From contig OX457031.1 in the NCBI GenBank assembly GCA_949752745.1, forward strand, positions 2,271,741 to 2,335,740: a DNA stretch of 64,000 bases, written 5' to 3'. Below are positions 21,865 through 32,300 of this stretch, piece by piece; within the stretch, counting starts at the first letter, position 1; each line of letters begins with the position of its first letter. The stretch is from Protula sp. h YS-2021 (taxonomy: Eukaryota; Annelida; Polychaeta; Sabellida; Serpulidae). The notes below the pieces were generated by a model. The model saw only the letters and a program-made list of their open reading frames with translations. It was not told where the DNA came from and searched no databases. The translations under genes were made by a program, and so were the position numbers.

Positions 21865-22965
21865 ATGTCGACGTGGAAAGACTACTTAACCAATATTTAC
21901 TTTAAACCTGGTCAACCCGGGGCATTTGCTGGTCCTTACAAACTTTATCACATATTAAAAAACATGATCAACCAGTCACTCATTCACAAGTGAAGAAATG
22001 GTTGCAGAATCAAGATGCCTTCAGTTTACTACAACCTGTAAAATACAGGTTTAAAAGGCAACGTGTCATTATGCGTGGAATTGATGACATGTGGGATATT
22101 GATTTAGCTGACATGGGAAACATAGCTTCCTATAATGATGACACACACTTTTTATTGGTTGTCATTGATGTGTTTTCCAAATATTTATGGGTGCAACCAT
22201 TACCTAATAAATCACATACCAGCGTCATAGAAGCCTTTCAAAAGATTTTTCATGAAACACAACGAAGACCACGAACTCTAAGGTCAGATAAAGGAACTGA
22301 ATTTAAAAACAGATGGGTAAAGGCATTTATGAAGAAGGAGGGAATACATGCCTATACGACAAAGAATGAAACCAAAGCCAACTTTGCTGAGACAGTCATT
22401 CGTACTCTAAAGGGAATGATGTATCGATATTTCCTTCATAATCAAACGTATCGATATATGGACATCCTTCCAGACTAAGTGTATAATTACAACCATAGAC
22501 CTCATGGGCTCCCTCCATAATAAGTATGCTCCTGCAGATATTCGTAAAGACATAGAATCGAAAGTGTGGAAGTATATGTATGTAGACAAATTGAAATTAA
22601 AACCAAAGAAGAAAAAACCCTACAAATTTAAAATTGGTGATCAGGTTCGCATTTCTCACATGAAATATGTATTTCAACGGGATTATCATATAAAGTGGAC
22701 GCAAGAAGTCTTCATTATCACTTATCGTTGTAAGAAGCAAGGAATACACTTGTATCGTGTGAAAGACTTTTTGGATGAAGATATTGATGGACATTTCTAT
22801 GAAGAAGAACTGCAGAAAGTGACAAAAGATATTGAATCAGTCTACAGAATTGAAAAGGTCTTGAAAACACGAAAAAGACGAGGTGTTAAAGAATTATTTG
22901 TGAAGTGGTTAGGTTGGCCAAAGAAGTTTAACAGTTGGGTGAAAGAAACAGATATTCGAAAATGA
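21865..22965 (+). pseudogene. Maverick integrase (retroviral-type DDE) with chromodomain, broken
   Basis: Catalyses insertion of the element and makes 6-bp duplications. The start is the ATG at 21,865. A frameshift in an A-run near 21,956-21,962 separates a short N-terminal piece from the core (to 22,478). The core shows the DDE residues: DIDLADM, RSDKGTEF and the E in NFAETVIRTL. An in-frame TAA at 22,476-22,478 and a frameshift near 22,500 separate the C-terminal piece, which has a basic linker (KPKKKKPYKFKIGDQVRI) and a chromodomain-like end (YRIEKVLKTRKRRGVKELFV; WLGWPKKFNSW). The stop overlaps the ATPase ATG (ATGA). Chromodomains in such integrases are thought to guide insertion to marked chromatin. 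Confidence 0.9.
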
Positions 22966-23621
22966 AGCATCCATTCACGTGTTTGGTCTCTGGACCTACA
23001 GGCAGTGGTAAAACTTCTCTAGTTAGAGAAATTCTAGAACAAAAGTTAATTAAACCCTCTCCAAAAACCATTTTATGGCTCTATGCAGCAGATCAGTATT
23101 TGTATAAGGGAATGAAAGGTCTGGAATTTTACCAAGGCATTCCAGATAACATTGAAGAGCGTTTTAACCCGAAAAAACCAAACTTACTCATCATTGATGA
23201 CTTAATGACCAAATGTCATAGTGATGAGCGTATGACACGTCTCTTTAGTGTTGGCAGCAGTCATCAAAATCTAAGCATTATTTTTATTGTGCATAATTTG
23301 TTTCATCATGGTAGAGAAATGCGAAAAATTAGTTTGAATACACATTACATCATTCTGTTTAAAAATCCTAGAGACAGTCAACAAATAAGTACATTAGCGC
23401 GACAAATGTATCCTGGAAAATCTCAATTTCTCATAGAAGCCTATCAAGATGCTACCAGCAAACCTCATGGCTATTTATTCATTGATTTGAAGCCGAAGAC
23501 AAATGATCAACTACGTATTCGTACAGACATTTTACCAAAAGATACACATTACGTATATGTTGATAAGGTAGCGTATGAACAAGAACCAAGTCACTTAACC
23601 ATTCGCAGTCAAGATGTCTAA
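22962..23621 (+). CDS. Genome-packaging ATPase (FtsK/HerA, A32-like)
   Basis: 219 codons and intact from the ATG at 22,962, which overlaps the integrase stop. Walker A is GPTGSGKT (residues ~12-19) and Walker B is LLIIDDLM (~77-84), followed by a sensor-like IIFIVHNLF. The size suits Polinton ATPases (about 200-250 residues). These enzymes pump viral DNA into capsids. It ends 8 bases inside the next gene (start 23,614). An upstream in-frame ATG at 22,935 lies within the integrase. Confidence 0.93.
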   Translation: MKHPFTCLVSGPTGSGKTSLVREILEQKLIKPSPKTILWLYAADQYLYKGMKGLEFYQGIPDNIEERFNPKKPNLLIIDDLMTKCHSDERMTRLFSVGSSHQNLSIIFIVHNLFHHGREMRKISLNTHYIILFKNPRDSQQISTLARQMYPGKSQFLIEAYQDATSKPHGYLFIDLKPKTNDQLRIRTDILPKDTHYVYVDKVAYEQEPSHLTIRSQDV

Positions 23622-23940
23622 ACGTATTCAAGCGAATCAACCTTTCCTTCACTTGGTCGGACGCAGCGGGCCTAAAAGACGTAAATCCTTGCTACAACAA
23701 GCTACTAAGGAGGAATTAACTAGCTTGTTTGAAATTTGTTTGAATATATTGCGAGGACATTTACCCTTAAGCTCAAAAAGGTATAAGATATTCAAGCGTG
23801 AACGTCATACCCTACGTACACTGGCAGATAAGAAGATATCACTTCGAAGAAAAAAGAAGTTGGTTAATCAGAAAGGAGGGTTTATTGGAGCTATTGCTAA
23901 ATTTGCATTACCCTTGTTAGCTCAGTTGCTGTTAAAATGA
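23614..23940 (+). CDS. Basic virion-type protein with C-terminal hydrophobic segment
   Basis: 108 codons, intact. A Lys/Arg-rich body (SKRYKIFKRER; RRKKKLVNQKGG) ends in GFIGAIAKFALPLLAQLLLK. This basic-plus-hydrophobic layout recurs in Polintons next to the ATPase and recalls adenoviral core or membrane-lytic proteins; homology is not established from sequence alone. It overlaps both neighbours by a few bases (ATGA at 23,937-23,940). Confidence 0.75.
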   Translation: MSKRIQANQPFLHLVGRSGPKRRKSLLQQATKEELTSLFEICLNILRGHLPLSSKRYKIFKRERHTLRTLADKKISLRRKKKLVNQKGGFIGAIAKFALPLLAQLLLK

Positions 23941-24527
23941 AACATACTTTGAAAATGGTTCTCATTCCTGAATATGAATATAAAATGTTGTTAGAAAAGA
24001 AGGGAAAAGATGTTGAAATCAAAACGAAAGTGAATAAACTTTTACGTGGAAAACGAACTCGTGAAAAAGCAATAGAAATGTCTCAAGTGCTTGGACGTCA
24101 TTTACGAACAATTCAATCACAACAACAACGACAAAAGTCTGTTACAGCATCTAATGCAGAAAAATCAGAAAAGTCTGAACAGTTACTAAACCATTTTCAA
24201 CCTATTTATCATGTAAAACTAACACAACTTCTGGCAGAACTTAAGAAATATGGTACGAGATGGACAGATAAAAATGAACTTGTTTTAAAAACAGGTACTG
24301 TCATTCCAAATTCTAACATTATTGATTTGTTGAAAGAAGCATTGGTTGCTACAAAAAGAAAAGAACGACGAGAACCACCACGTGGTTGGAAGCAGTTTAT
24401 TGAGGAAATTGTAGACGCTAATATTCCAAAAACTGTTTTTGGCAAAAAGACAACTCGTGAAGATATTACAAAAGAAACACAACAACGTCAACAAAGGTTG
24501 TTTCCAGAAGGATGGGAAACTTTTTAA
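23937..24527 (+). CDS. Conserved Maverick hypothetical protein
   Basis: 196 codons, intact. The N-terminus (MVLIPEYEYKMLLEK) leads into a charged, Gln/Lys-rich, probably coiled-coil region (~30-85). A compact C-terminal part carries YGTRWTDKNELVLKTGTVIP and PPRGWKQFIEEIVDANIPKT. Proteins of this layout are common in animal Mavericks between ATPase and capsid genes, probably virion-associated; the exact role is unknown. The start overlaps the previous stop. Confidence 0.75.
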   Translation: MKHTLKMVLIPEYEYKMLLEKKGKDVEIKTKVNKLLRGKRTREKAIEMSQVLGRHLRTIQSQQQRQKSVTASNAEKSEKSEQLLNHFQPIYHVKLTQLLAELKKYGTRWTDKNELVLKTGTVIPNSNIIDLLKEALVATKRKERREPPRGWKQFIEEIVDANIPKTVFGKKTTREDITKETQQRQQRLFPEGWETF

Positions 24528-24721
24528 CATTGATTAAAGAGTTATGGTGTTGTTGTTGTAAAGAAAATGGAAATAAAATTACTATTCCTGTAAAAATTAG
24601 GTGTGTTAGTGCTTGTTGTCAGGGAGAAGTAGTAGATACCAATTTAGATCATGTAGATAGCAATTTAGACAACAATGTAGACAGCAATGTAGAAAGTGAG
24701 GATGAAGAGTGTCAAACATGA
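24512..24721 (+). CDS. Small, possibly N-myristoylated, Cys-rich acidic protein
   Basis: 69 codons. The start MGNFLT fits an N-myristoylation signal (Gly2, Thr6). A CCCC cluster (residues 13-16) and CVSACC could be palmitoylated. The tail is Asp/Asn-rich with imperfect repeats (NLDHVDSNLDNNVDSNVE). It overlaps the previous gene by 16 bases in another frame. A membrane-associated virion or entry role is inference. Confidence 0.55.
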   Translation: MGNFLTLIKELWCCCCKENGNKITIPVKIRCVSACCQGEVVDTNLDHVDSNLDNNVDSNVESEDEECQT

Positions 24722-24728
24722 AGTAATG

Positions 24729-24734
24729 TATATA
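24729..24734 (+). promoter_or_regulatory. TATATA box before the penton-like gene
   Basis: Sits 47 bp upstream of the ATG at 24,776 in one of the few gaps in the rightward gene block. The spacing matches other TATA-ATG distances in this element (40-75 bp). Confidence 0.45.
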
Positions 24735-24775
24735 CACATCTAGTCTATCTACATCACATAAACGATTTAGCTGTC

Positions 24776-25540
24776 ATGGAGTCAACAAGTTTTTACATTA
24801 CATTACCCAGCAATGCTAGTATGAACTATTATCCCAACAACAAGACTTCGAATTATCAAATTCGTATGCCTCGAACCATCTATCTAAACGGAAAATATGA
24901 AGTGGCTTTAGCTGAAATTCAATATCCACATACATGGACAACCATGAGACATGGAATGGACCAGTCTATTCAGTATCGACAACAACCACTGAATGATGTT
25001 GTTCTTGGCACAATCAATATTCCTTATGGTTACTACAGATCCATACAAGAGATATGTCATGCAGTCAATGAAGAAGCGACTAATTCTATGAAAGATGACC
25101 TTAAAGAAGCTATTCGGATAAAGTATGATAAAATTAGACGACGCGTTTTTCTATTTCTAAATTATGGCTTTGAAGTGTCATTTTCCACTGGATTAGCCGA
25201 GATTTTAGGATTTATCCCAAATGAATGGTATACTGAAACGTGTACAGCTGAATATAAAGCTGATGTGAAACAGGGATTTTATACACTTTATGTGTACTGT
25301 AGTATTTGTGAGCCACAAGTTGTTGGTGATTATTATGTTCCTTTGCTACGTTCTTTTAGAATACAAGGACATGATGGAGACATTATCATGAAAAGTTATG
25401 GAGAACCTCATTATGTTCCTGTAAACACATCCAAATTTGATGTAATAGAAATGAATATTAAGGACGACACAGGTCATAATGTTCCATTTCAAACTGGAAA
25501 GGTGATCTGTAAACTTCATTTTCGACCAAAAGCATTATGA
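24776..25540 (+). CDS. Minor capsid (penton-like) protein
   Basis: 254 codons, intact. The start (MESTSFYITLPSNASMNYYP) and YLNGKYEVALAEIQYPHTW are typical of Polinton penton-like single-jelly-roll proteins, which form capsid vertices. The family is usually 250-300 residues. ATGA at 25,537-25,540 couples it to the next gene. Confidence 0.85.
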   Translation: MESTSFYITLPSNASMNYYPNNKTSNYQIRMPRTIYLNGKYEVALAEIQYPHTWTTMRHGMDQSIQYRQQPLNDVVLGTINIPYGYYRSIQEICHAVNEEATNSMKDDLKEAIRIKYDKIRRRVFLFLNYGFEVSFSTGLAEILGFIPNEWYTETCTAEYKADVKQGFYTLYVYCSICEPQVVGDYYVPLLRSFRIQGHDGDIIMKSYGEPHYVPVNTSKFDVIEMNIKDDTGHNVPFQTGKVICKLHFRPKAL

Positions 25541-25911
25541 AAGCATACACACACAATCCATCTATATATCGCAACCATTTTCTTCGTCAAGTGGGTGAAG
25601 AATTACCAGGATTTAAAGGAGCGCGAATACAATATGGAGATGGTATTGGTTCAATACTGGGATCATTGGCTCGAAAAGCTATTCCACTGCTTAAGACAGG
25701 GGGTAAAATCATTGCACCACATCTTAAAAGGGCTGCAAAAGATATCGCGAAAGATGTTACAGGTGGAGTAGCACAACGTATGTTTGGTGGTGGGTTACGA
25801 GGACAAAAGAGAGCGAAACGAGCAAAACGTGTCAGAAGGCGAAAGGTAGCTAAACGGATAACATCAAAAAACATAAGAAAGATATTTTTTAATCATGTCT
25901 CTAATTCATAA
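25537..25911 (+). CDS. pX/pVI-like basic virion protein
   Basis: 124 codons, intact. Contains YGDGIGSILGSLARKAIPLL, an amphipathic segment, then KRAAKDIAKDVTGGVAQRMF and a very basic tail (GQKRAKRAKRVRRRKVAKR). The layout recurs in Polintons and adintoviruses and resembles adenoviral core or membrane-lytic proteins. It overlaps the capsid gene by 17 bases. Confidence 0.75.
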   Translation: MKAYTHNPSIYRNHFLRQVGEELPGFKGARIQYGDGIGSILGSLARKAIPLLKTGGKIIAPHLKRAAKDIAKDVTGGVAQRMFGGGLRGQKRAKRAKRVRRRKVAKRITSKNIRKIFFNHVSNS

Positions 25912-27267
25912 TCATTCTTGTGAATGTAGCCTTTCTCCATTAGAATGGTTTCACATACCACCAACGCAAACTGCTGTAGAAAAAAGTTATAATGTAGACT
26001 ATCAACCAATGACTACCATTAGAGAGGGTGCTCCAATAGAATTCTACATTCCTGCGAGTACAGAAGAATATCTAGATTTAAAGAACAGTAAAGTCTATAT
26101 TGTATGTCCTATTGTAAAGGCTGCTGAAACACTGTGTGGTGTAGATGATAACGTGTCATGTATCAATGATTTGTTTAATGGGTTATGGTCCAATATTGAA
26201 CTATTTCCAAATGATCGTTTGATATCACATAGTAACAATACCCATGGTTATGCCAGCATCATATCTCATCTCATTCATGACTCGGAAGAAAGTCTCCATT
26301 CTGAGCGCTCTATGCGTCTCATCTTTAAAGATACTGCCGGGTCAATGAATACTGATGAGGTGAAAAGACCTAATCATGAAAGATATGTATCAGGTTTTCA
26401 TGTAAATGCTGATGGTGGCGATCTAGCTGAAACAGGAAATAATGGTTTACATAATCGCTATTTGTATACACGTCTAAGCAGTGAGTTTATGCTTACAGGT
26501 GGTTTAAGGGTAGATTTGTTTGAGCAGGATCGTTATCTTCCCAATGGTGTTAGTATGAAATTACGTTTACATAGACAAAAAGATTAATATGTATTAATGG
26601 CTGCAAATAATGGTTTTAAAGTAGAAGTGAGAGAAGCGTTTTTAACCATTCGCAAAGTGAGGGTTAGTCCAGGTATTCAGTTGGGACATGCAGATGCATT
26701 GATGAAAAGTCCTGCTAAGTTTATTGTTAATAGAAAAGAGTGTAAGTTTTAGCTATTCCAACTGGATTTCAATCTTTTGTGAAAGATAGCATCTTTTTAG
26801 GTCAATTACCAAAACGTATTGTCATTGGAATGGTCCATAATGAATCCTTTGCTGGAACAATATTGAGAAATCCATACAATTTTGAACATTTTAATCTTAA
26901 CTTTATGCAGCTTTACTCTGATGGTGAACCAGTCCTATCCAAACCTCTCAAGCTTGATATAAATCAAGGCAAATATCTTGATGCTTTTGAAACTCTTTAC
27001 AAATCTTTTGATGGATTGGATGGTGAGAAAAGTTCCATTATAAAACGGGAAGATTGGCCTAGAGGTTATTCTTTATTTTCTTTTGACTCAACACCTGATT
27101 ATGATGGTGCTGATCATTATGCCCTTATCAAACATGGGAATTTGAGATTAGAAATGAATTTTGCTGGTGGCTTGCAAAATACAGTCAATGTTATAGTGTA
27201 TGCTGAATTTGGTAACATTGTTGAAATAAGTGCAAATCGTAGCATTCAATTCGACTACCAGTCATGA
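25895..27267 (+). pseudogene. Major capsid protein (double jelly-roll), broken
   Basis: First piece (25,895-26,587) starts MSLIHNHSCECSLSPLEWFH and contains PTQTAVEKSYNVDYQPMTT and DLFNGLWSNIELFPND, typical of Polinton hexon-like capsids. An in-frame TAA at 26,585-26,587 interrupts it; the same frame stays open and capsid-like to a TAG at 26,750-26,752, where a one-base shift in a T-run (26,747-26,750) moves the reading to a third piece. That piece (to 27,267) has FLGQLPKRIVIGMVHNESFA and NFEHFNLNFMQLYSDGEP. Total span suits the family (~450 residues). Two independent defects make this copy non-functional unless they are sequencing errors. Confidence 0.9.
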
Positions 27268-27659
27268 ACACGAAGCAGCTAGAGGCCATACTATCCCATG
27301 ATGCCGCGACAAAAGACTTGTTTCAAGGTGTGTTTGCCATGGACCAGTTACCATCTTTACAACGCGGTGCCTATGTCATCAACACAGACGATCATGATGA
27401 GCCAGGAGAGCATTGGGTGGCAGTATATTATGACGAAGACCCTGCAGAATATTTTGACTCTTATGGACTTTTACCTATAGACAGTCGTTTGAATAAGTTT
27501 TTAAAGTTTAATTTCATTTATAATTCAGTTCCATTACAAACACCGATATCCTCTACATGTGGAATTTATTGTGTGTATTATATAATTCAAAGAGCTCGAG
27601 GACATAGTCCTTTTGAAATCATTGATGTATTAAGAAGAAGTATGGTGATTTTGTTGTAA
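27264..27659 (+). pseudogene. Adenain-like cysteine protease, C-terminal frameshift
   Basis: Processes virion proteins, by analogy with adenovirus protease. Catalytic residues are visible: His50 in GEHWVAVYY, Asp65 in YFDSYG, Gln92 and Cys99 in STCGIYC. The reading frame stops at 27,659. A neighbouring frame from about 27,645 to 27,700 carries the tail usual for the family (VYRHYKPLF), so a one-base shift near 27,640 removed about 15 conserved residues. The catalytic core itself is intact. ATG overlaps the capsid stop. Confidence 0.85.
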
Positions 27660-27699
27660 AGGATTTTGTATATAGACATTATAAACCATTATTTTATTA

Positions 27700-27852
27700 A
27701 TGCTGTATTAGTGAAGTTGTATTAGTTAAGTTGTTGGTAATTGTTAATTTTATTATGGATATTGTAAATAAACAAGACAGTTTTATACAACATTCTTTTT
27801 TTTATTGTGTTATACATTATTTACATTTTAACAATTATTTTACATTAAACTT
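27700..27852. other. Convergent intergenic spacer with poly(A) signal
   Basis: Separates the rightward block from the leftward block. A plus-strand AATAAA lies near 27,764, suitable for polyadenylating the rightward transcripts; the rest is AT-rich. Confidence 0.55.
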
Positions 27853-28486
27853 TTATTTCACAAATACATTCAATACATCGATAAACACATGCCATTCATA
27901 CCAATCTAAATTAATGTATGCATCATAGACATTACACTCACGTTTGTAAATGCTATGAAAACTAGCATAACACTGTCCATTACCAAACTTTATTATTTTA
28001 ACATCTTCGTGTTCAGACAGTTTCAGTTCATATCCATGATCATTCATGTCAATGTCCATCACCATAACACACATGGGATGTGTCAGCTTAATGGACTTGG
28101 TGCCCCGCATGAGTTGCACTCCTTCCTCTTTGAATTCAAGCGTCAGGTTCTTTCCAATCCAATGCTTGCAACAGAGCGTACCATTCCACTGTGTTGAGGG
28201 TGATGTAGTCATAGTGTTCTGTAAGCTCGTCATATTTGCGAAATTGTACAAACACGTCTAGACAGTTCTCAGTCACACGCACTTCTAAATCCTCTGAGAG
28301 TTTTAGAAGAAAGTCAGGTATCCTGAACTTCTCTAGATGGTCTTTCAACACAGATTGCTCGTCAGGTGATAGAACGATATACTTTCCAAAATGTTTTAGC
28401 ACAATGTCATCACATAAGTTTCTCAGATATGAGAATCCATGTGTAATTGGTTCATATTCCGATAAAAAGTCTTCCATCTCGTTCAA
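27853..28486 (-). pseudogene. PC4-like tandem-domain protein, probably frameshifted
   Basis: Two overlapping pieces, 28,486-28,136 and 28,251-27,853, in different frames. The first carries FVQFRKYDELTEHYDYITLN followed by TVEWYALLQALD, the second FGNGQCYASFHSIYKR followed later by AYINLDWYEWHVFIDVL. Both end in the 'I-x-L-x3-EW' strand-helix pattern seen in the clear PC4 protein at 28,923-29,279. The overlap frame of the second piece before about 28,150 looks non-coding, so I infer one gene with two PC4-like units split by a frameshift near 28,150. Two separate genes remain possible. Confidence 0.5.
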
Positions 28487-28505
28487 CAGTCAGATCAACT
28501 ATGAG

Positions 28506-28907
28506 CTATCTCCTTGTCTGCAAAGACGTTTTTATGCTCGCAAGATGGTGAAGAGTGGATGTTGTATAGCTTCTCGGGAATCGTAAGACTGCGCGCCAAT
28601 TCTTCATATCAAAGTGAATCATATCTATATGTGAAGTATCTGGCACAACTCCCTTATAATCCTCTGGATAATCCTGTAAAAGATTTCTACAGAATGTCAC
28701 ACGTATTTTAGAATCATATTCAGCCACCGTCACTTCAACTTTATTTTCAAGTCTGCGTTTAAACTCATGTTTAAGCGGCATGTTTTTAAAGTCTTTCCAC
28801 ACTTCAGGTTTAAACCGATAATCAGAACTTCTCCGAGAACCTAGTATCACTTCATCCCTCTCATTTACAATAAGGTAAGCACCACCGTTAAATATGAGTG
28901 CATTCAT
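28506..28907 (-). CDS. PC4-like protein
   Basis: 133 codons, intact, ATG at 28,907, 15 bp after the PC4 gene. Residues ~55-110 (VEVTVAEYDSKIRVTFCRN; HIDMIHFDMKNWRAVLRF) follow the beta-strand and final helix order of PC4. The N-terminus has another strand-rich piece (MNALIFNGGAYLIVNERDEV) ending in EVWKDF. Weaker than its neighbour, so assignment rests on pattern and context. Confidence 0.5.
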   Translation of the reverse strand: MNALIFNGGAYLIVNERDEVILGSRRSSDYRFKPEVWKDFKNMPLKHEFKRRLENKVEVTVAEYDSKIRVTFCRNLLQDYPEDYKGVVPDTSHIDMIHFDMKNWRAVLRFPRSYTTSTLHHLASIKTSLQTRR

Positions 28908-28922
28908 GATGAGACTACCTTG

Positions 28923-29279
28923 TTATGAGCCGTCTTCTTGTCTTCGAAGCCTTTTATCCACTTCTTTCACTTGCTTCTTCAACATTTTCCATTCAGGTAT
29001 TGTTAGCAAAATACCCTTTTTCGTAGGACGGTTTCTTCCAGTCCCCTCATCTCTGAGGTACTTGCGAATGTTTACCACTCCTTCATTGCTTTGTTTCATA
29101 ATCTTGATATACTTTCCATTTCCTAGAGAAAGCATTCCATCCCGCGACTGTGGTGTTGGCACCGTCTCCACTTTCAATTTCTTGATAGTAGTGGTAGGAT
29201 TTTTAACTTTTAAGTCTTTAACTGTATCTGCAAGAGTATCCATATCAGTTGTAGATCTCTTACGACTTTCACGTTCCAT
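28923..29279 (-). CDS. PC4/SUB1-type single-stranded-DNA-binding protein
   Basis: 118 codons, intact. The PC4 domain spans about residues 50-112: LGNGKYIKIMKQSNEGVVNI, then IRKYL, RPTKKGILLTIPEWKML and KKQVKEVDKRL. Cellular PC4 binds ssDNA and melted promoter DNA and acts in transcription and repair. The N-terminal ~45 residues are charged and Thr-rich. A TATA box (TATAAAAG, minus strand 29,342-29,335) lies ~56 bp upstream and overlaps the polymerase stop, so this gene likely has its own transcript. Likely role: viral replication or late transcription. Confidence 0.8.
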   Translation of the reverse strand: MERESRKRSTTDMDTLADTVKDLKVKNPTTTIKKLKVETVPTPQSRDGMLSLGNGKYIKIMKQSNEGVVNIRKYLRDEGTGRNRPTKKGILLTIPEWKMLKKQVKEVDKRLRRQEDGS

Positions 29280-29334
29280 GTTAACGCTTCAATGTTCCCA
29301 CCTCAAATAACTCTTACGTTGGAGGGCCTCCCCT

Positions 29335-29342
29335 CTTTTATA
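29335..29342 (-). promoter_or_regulatory. TATA box TATAAAAG of the PC4 gene
   Basis: Located ~56 bp upstream of the ATG at 29,279 and overlapping the end of the polymerase gene. Confidence 0.65.
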
Positions 29343-32300
29343 CCACAGCCTTGTAATGTCCATGAGCTAAAGTGGAATAGACATCATCCAATACATATCG
29401 CTTGTCATCATATGGGGAGAGGGCTACCTTATTAATCTTCTCCGAGAAAAGCTGGTGACTATGACTTCGAATAATGTGTCCTGTAGCCATTGTTTGAGTT
29501 TGGTTGAACAAACTGTCTCTATACTGCACATGTTTAATACGTCTTTGGCAAGCTCGAGTAATGCTTTTAGCTGTATGTTTTTCTTTCCCGCCACGCAATA
29601 AACTATACATTTTCGGTCTGAGTCCAACAACCTCTTCAATAGGGATGCCTGCCGTCTCATCTTTCATTTTCCCAAGCACTTTTTTGTTCACGTTGGAATG
29701 TAGAAAATGATTCGGCGGATAGTCACTTATGTCGAACAGGTCAGCATCTTGCTGCATATCCTTGTAGATATCTTTCCATTTCTATGTCGTAACATAGACT
29801 GTCGGTGTCGCTGAACAACAACTTGGCATTGGGATACTTGACCATGATGTAGTTGTAATGAAAGTTGAACATAAGCACTTTGCTGAGGTCGAGAATGGTG
29901 AAGCCAACTTGAATGGGTTTATCCAGAAGCAAATCCACTTTGCGCAAATGTACAGCGGTCAAATCTTCGTTGAAAATCTTGAATTTGTGGCAAGAAGGTT
30001 TGGCTACAAGTTTCTTGAACCGCTTTTCCTTGTGAACCAGTTCAACATTGATTCGCTTTCTCACATTTTCCATAGTTTTACCAAACACAGAGTTGTTCAT
30101 CAGTTTGAAGAAGTCTTTCTCAAACGGGTTCTTGGCCAATTTTCTCTTTTCCGTGTTCAAGGTAATGTATTTTGCCAACCATTTGCTCTGTTCAAACATG
30201 ATGGCGCAATGTACTTTGGTGACTTTCAACCCCAGTGATACGTATTGTTGTAAATTCCTGTAATGAAGTACATATTTCTTCTTGTCAGACAAGTTAGGAA
30301 TGAGCTTTTCACTGGGTTTCTCTTTCATGTTCAGATCTTTCCGCAGCTTCTGACTGTACTCTGACAATTCTCCAACTTTGACACATTTCCGTTCTGGAGC
30401 CACTGGGTAGTGATTATGATGATCATGGATTGAATTTGGATATTCTAAATCCACTTCCAAAATGAATCCAATGTCATCATCTTCAGCTACATCCATGAAG
30501 TCGAGGGATTCTGGCTCGCTCACCCACATAAATCCTCTTTGCGGCATGCTTTGTGACATGGCCCAGCCATACAAGTTGTTTGCGTCGAGGTACATCAGAT
30601 AGTTGTTTGGTATCTCAGAATTGTAATCTGCTACGTAGGGATTATTTGCTTTCGCATACTTGTGTGTGATCACAGATATTCCTCCGCGTATGCCTTGCTC
30701 AACCATTTGATACATGTCAATGTCATTGATCAATTCCAACTTCACCTTTGTCGCTTTTAACATTGCGTCCCACGACAGTCCTGGTGCTGTATAGTAGTGA
30801 GCAGGATCCAATTCATATGTGTTGAGGCACACTTGACGAAAATTTCCAAACACGTCAGCTAGTAATAGCACATCTGATTTCAGGTACAGGTCGTGGTATT
30901 CACCAAATATGGTACAGTTGAATGTATCCCACACCTTCTGCGCATGCGCATTATCCTCATCGCTAATGTCCTCTTCGCTAAGCTGACTATAAAACTTGTC
31001 CTTTGATGGTAGCTGTGTTTCAGCAAACTTGGATGGTTCGCCCACGTAATCGTAGGGGTACACTCCCTTTCCCAGCAACAAATCTTGTTGGTCACTATCG
31101 TGAATGTGAGAGGTCATGTTGTAGAAGTTATCTTTCCCTTCTGCTGCAAGGTTGGATACCAACTTCTTTAGAGAGGTACTCATGAACTGAAAGCTGTCTG
31201 TAAATTTCAGATTGCTCATGTTGAATGCAATATATTTCTCAATGGTGTTGGGAATGACTGTAATCGTTTCACCTTTGAATTTCCCAATTTCCTCCATGAT
31301 CAGGTGACTGTCATAGCCTCGCAAAATGTGGAAAAACACGGGAATAATAAAAGAATCTTTATCCCCTTGCTGATCTTTTCTAAGTCGGAATTGTAAGTTG
31401 CATTCATTGTGCGCTGCTCCACGATATTTGCCATTGATATGGTCATGATCTCTCACACGATCTGCTCCTAGAGGTTCATGACAAATGTAGCAATCAACAG
31501 CGTTCTTGACGAGTCATCACCATTTCCTTTGGTTGCTCTAACCCACGTACAATACGATCACGTTCATTCACCATATGGTCTAAAAAGACTTTCACAGCAT
31601 TGTCTCCTCGATAAACAACTGGTGCACGTGTGTCGTACTGGCTCACAACCACATAGGCAAAGCTGTTTGGACGATGATGTTGATACTTGTCCCCTTCTTC
31701 ATGCTTTTGCGTGAAACATTCAAAGTCGGCATAAATAACAAAAGGTGCTCGCTGTTGTTTAGCTACATTCTTGAACTTGATGAAGGGTTCCTTGGTAAAT
31801 GATAAACGCTGTGCTCCATTCTTGTCACACACTTCACGATGTTTATCTAAAAGATCTTGTCGTACAAATCCGTGAAGACAGTTGAAACAATAAAAATATG
31901 TACCCTAATGCTTTGATCGATAAGACATAAGTCTGCTAAAATTTTTGATGAGGCAGTAATGTCTCGTCTTGTCATTGCTAATCAGAAGTAAGTTGATTTC
32001 TCTAACACTGACGTTTCGACTAAGTTGTATTGGAACAACTACATCATGTTCATATCCAAACACGTTGATGGCTACATCGTTTTCCTTTTCAAACTTTGGA
32101 ATGTAAGTAATCGGTGTCGGAAATGTCATACCTTCCACCTTTAATTCCTTCTCAAATGGTTTGTAATGATTCACGCGATTTGGGTTGCTGTCATGAGGGT
32201 GAAGGTAAGCCAATACTGACCATAAGAAACACTTGTTATCATCATTCTTAATGTTTATCACACCTTCTGTTTTCTTCACTTTCTTCGGCAGTGGAATAAA

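Noticed and set aside
22935..22961. Upstream ATG for the packaging ATPase
   Set aside because: It lies inside the integrase chromodomain; the ATG at 22,962 gives the usual ATGA overlap.
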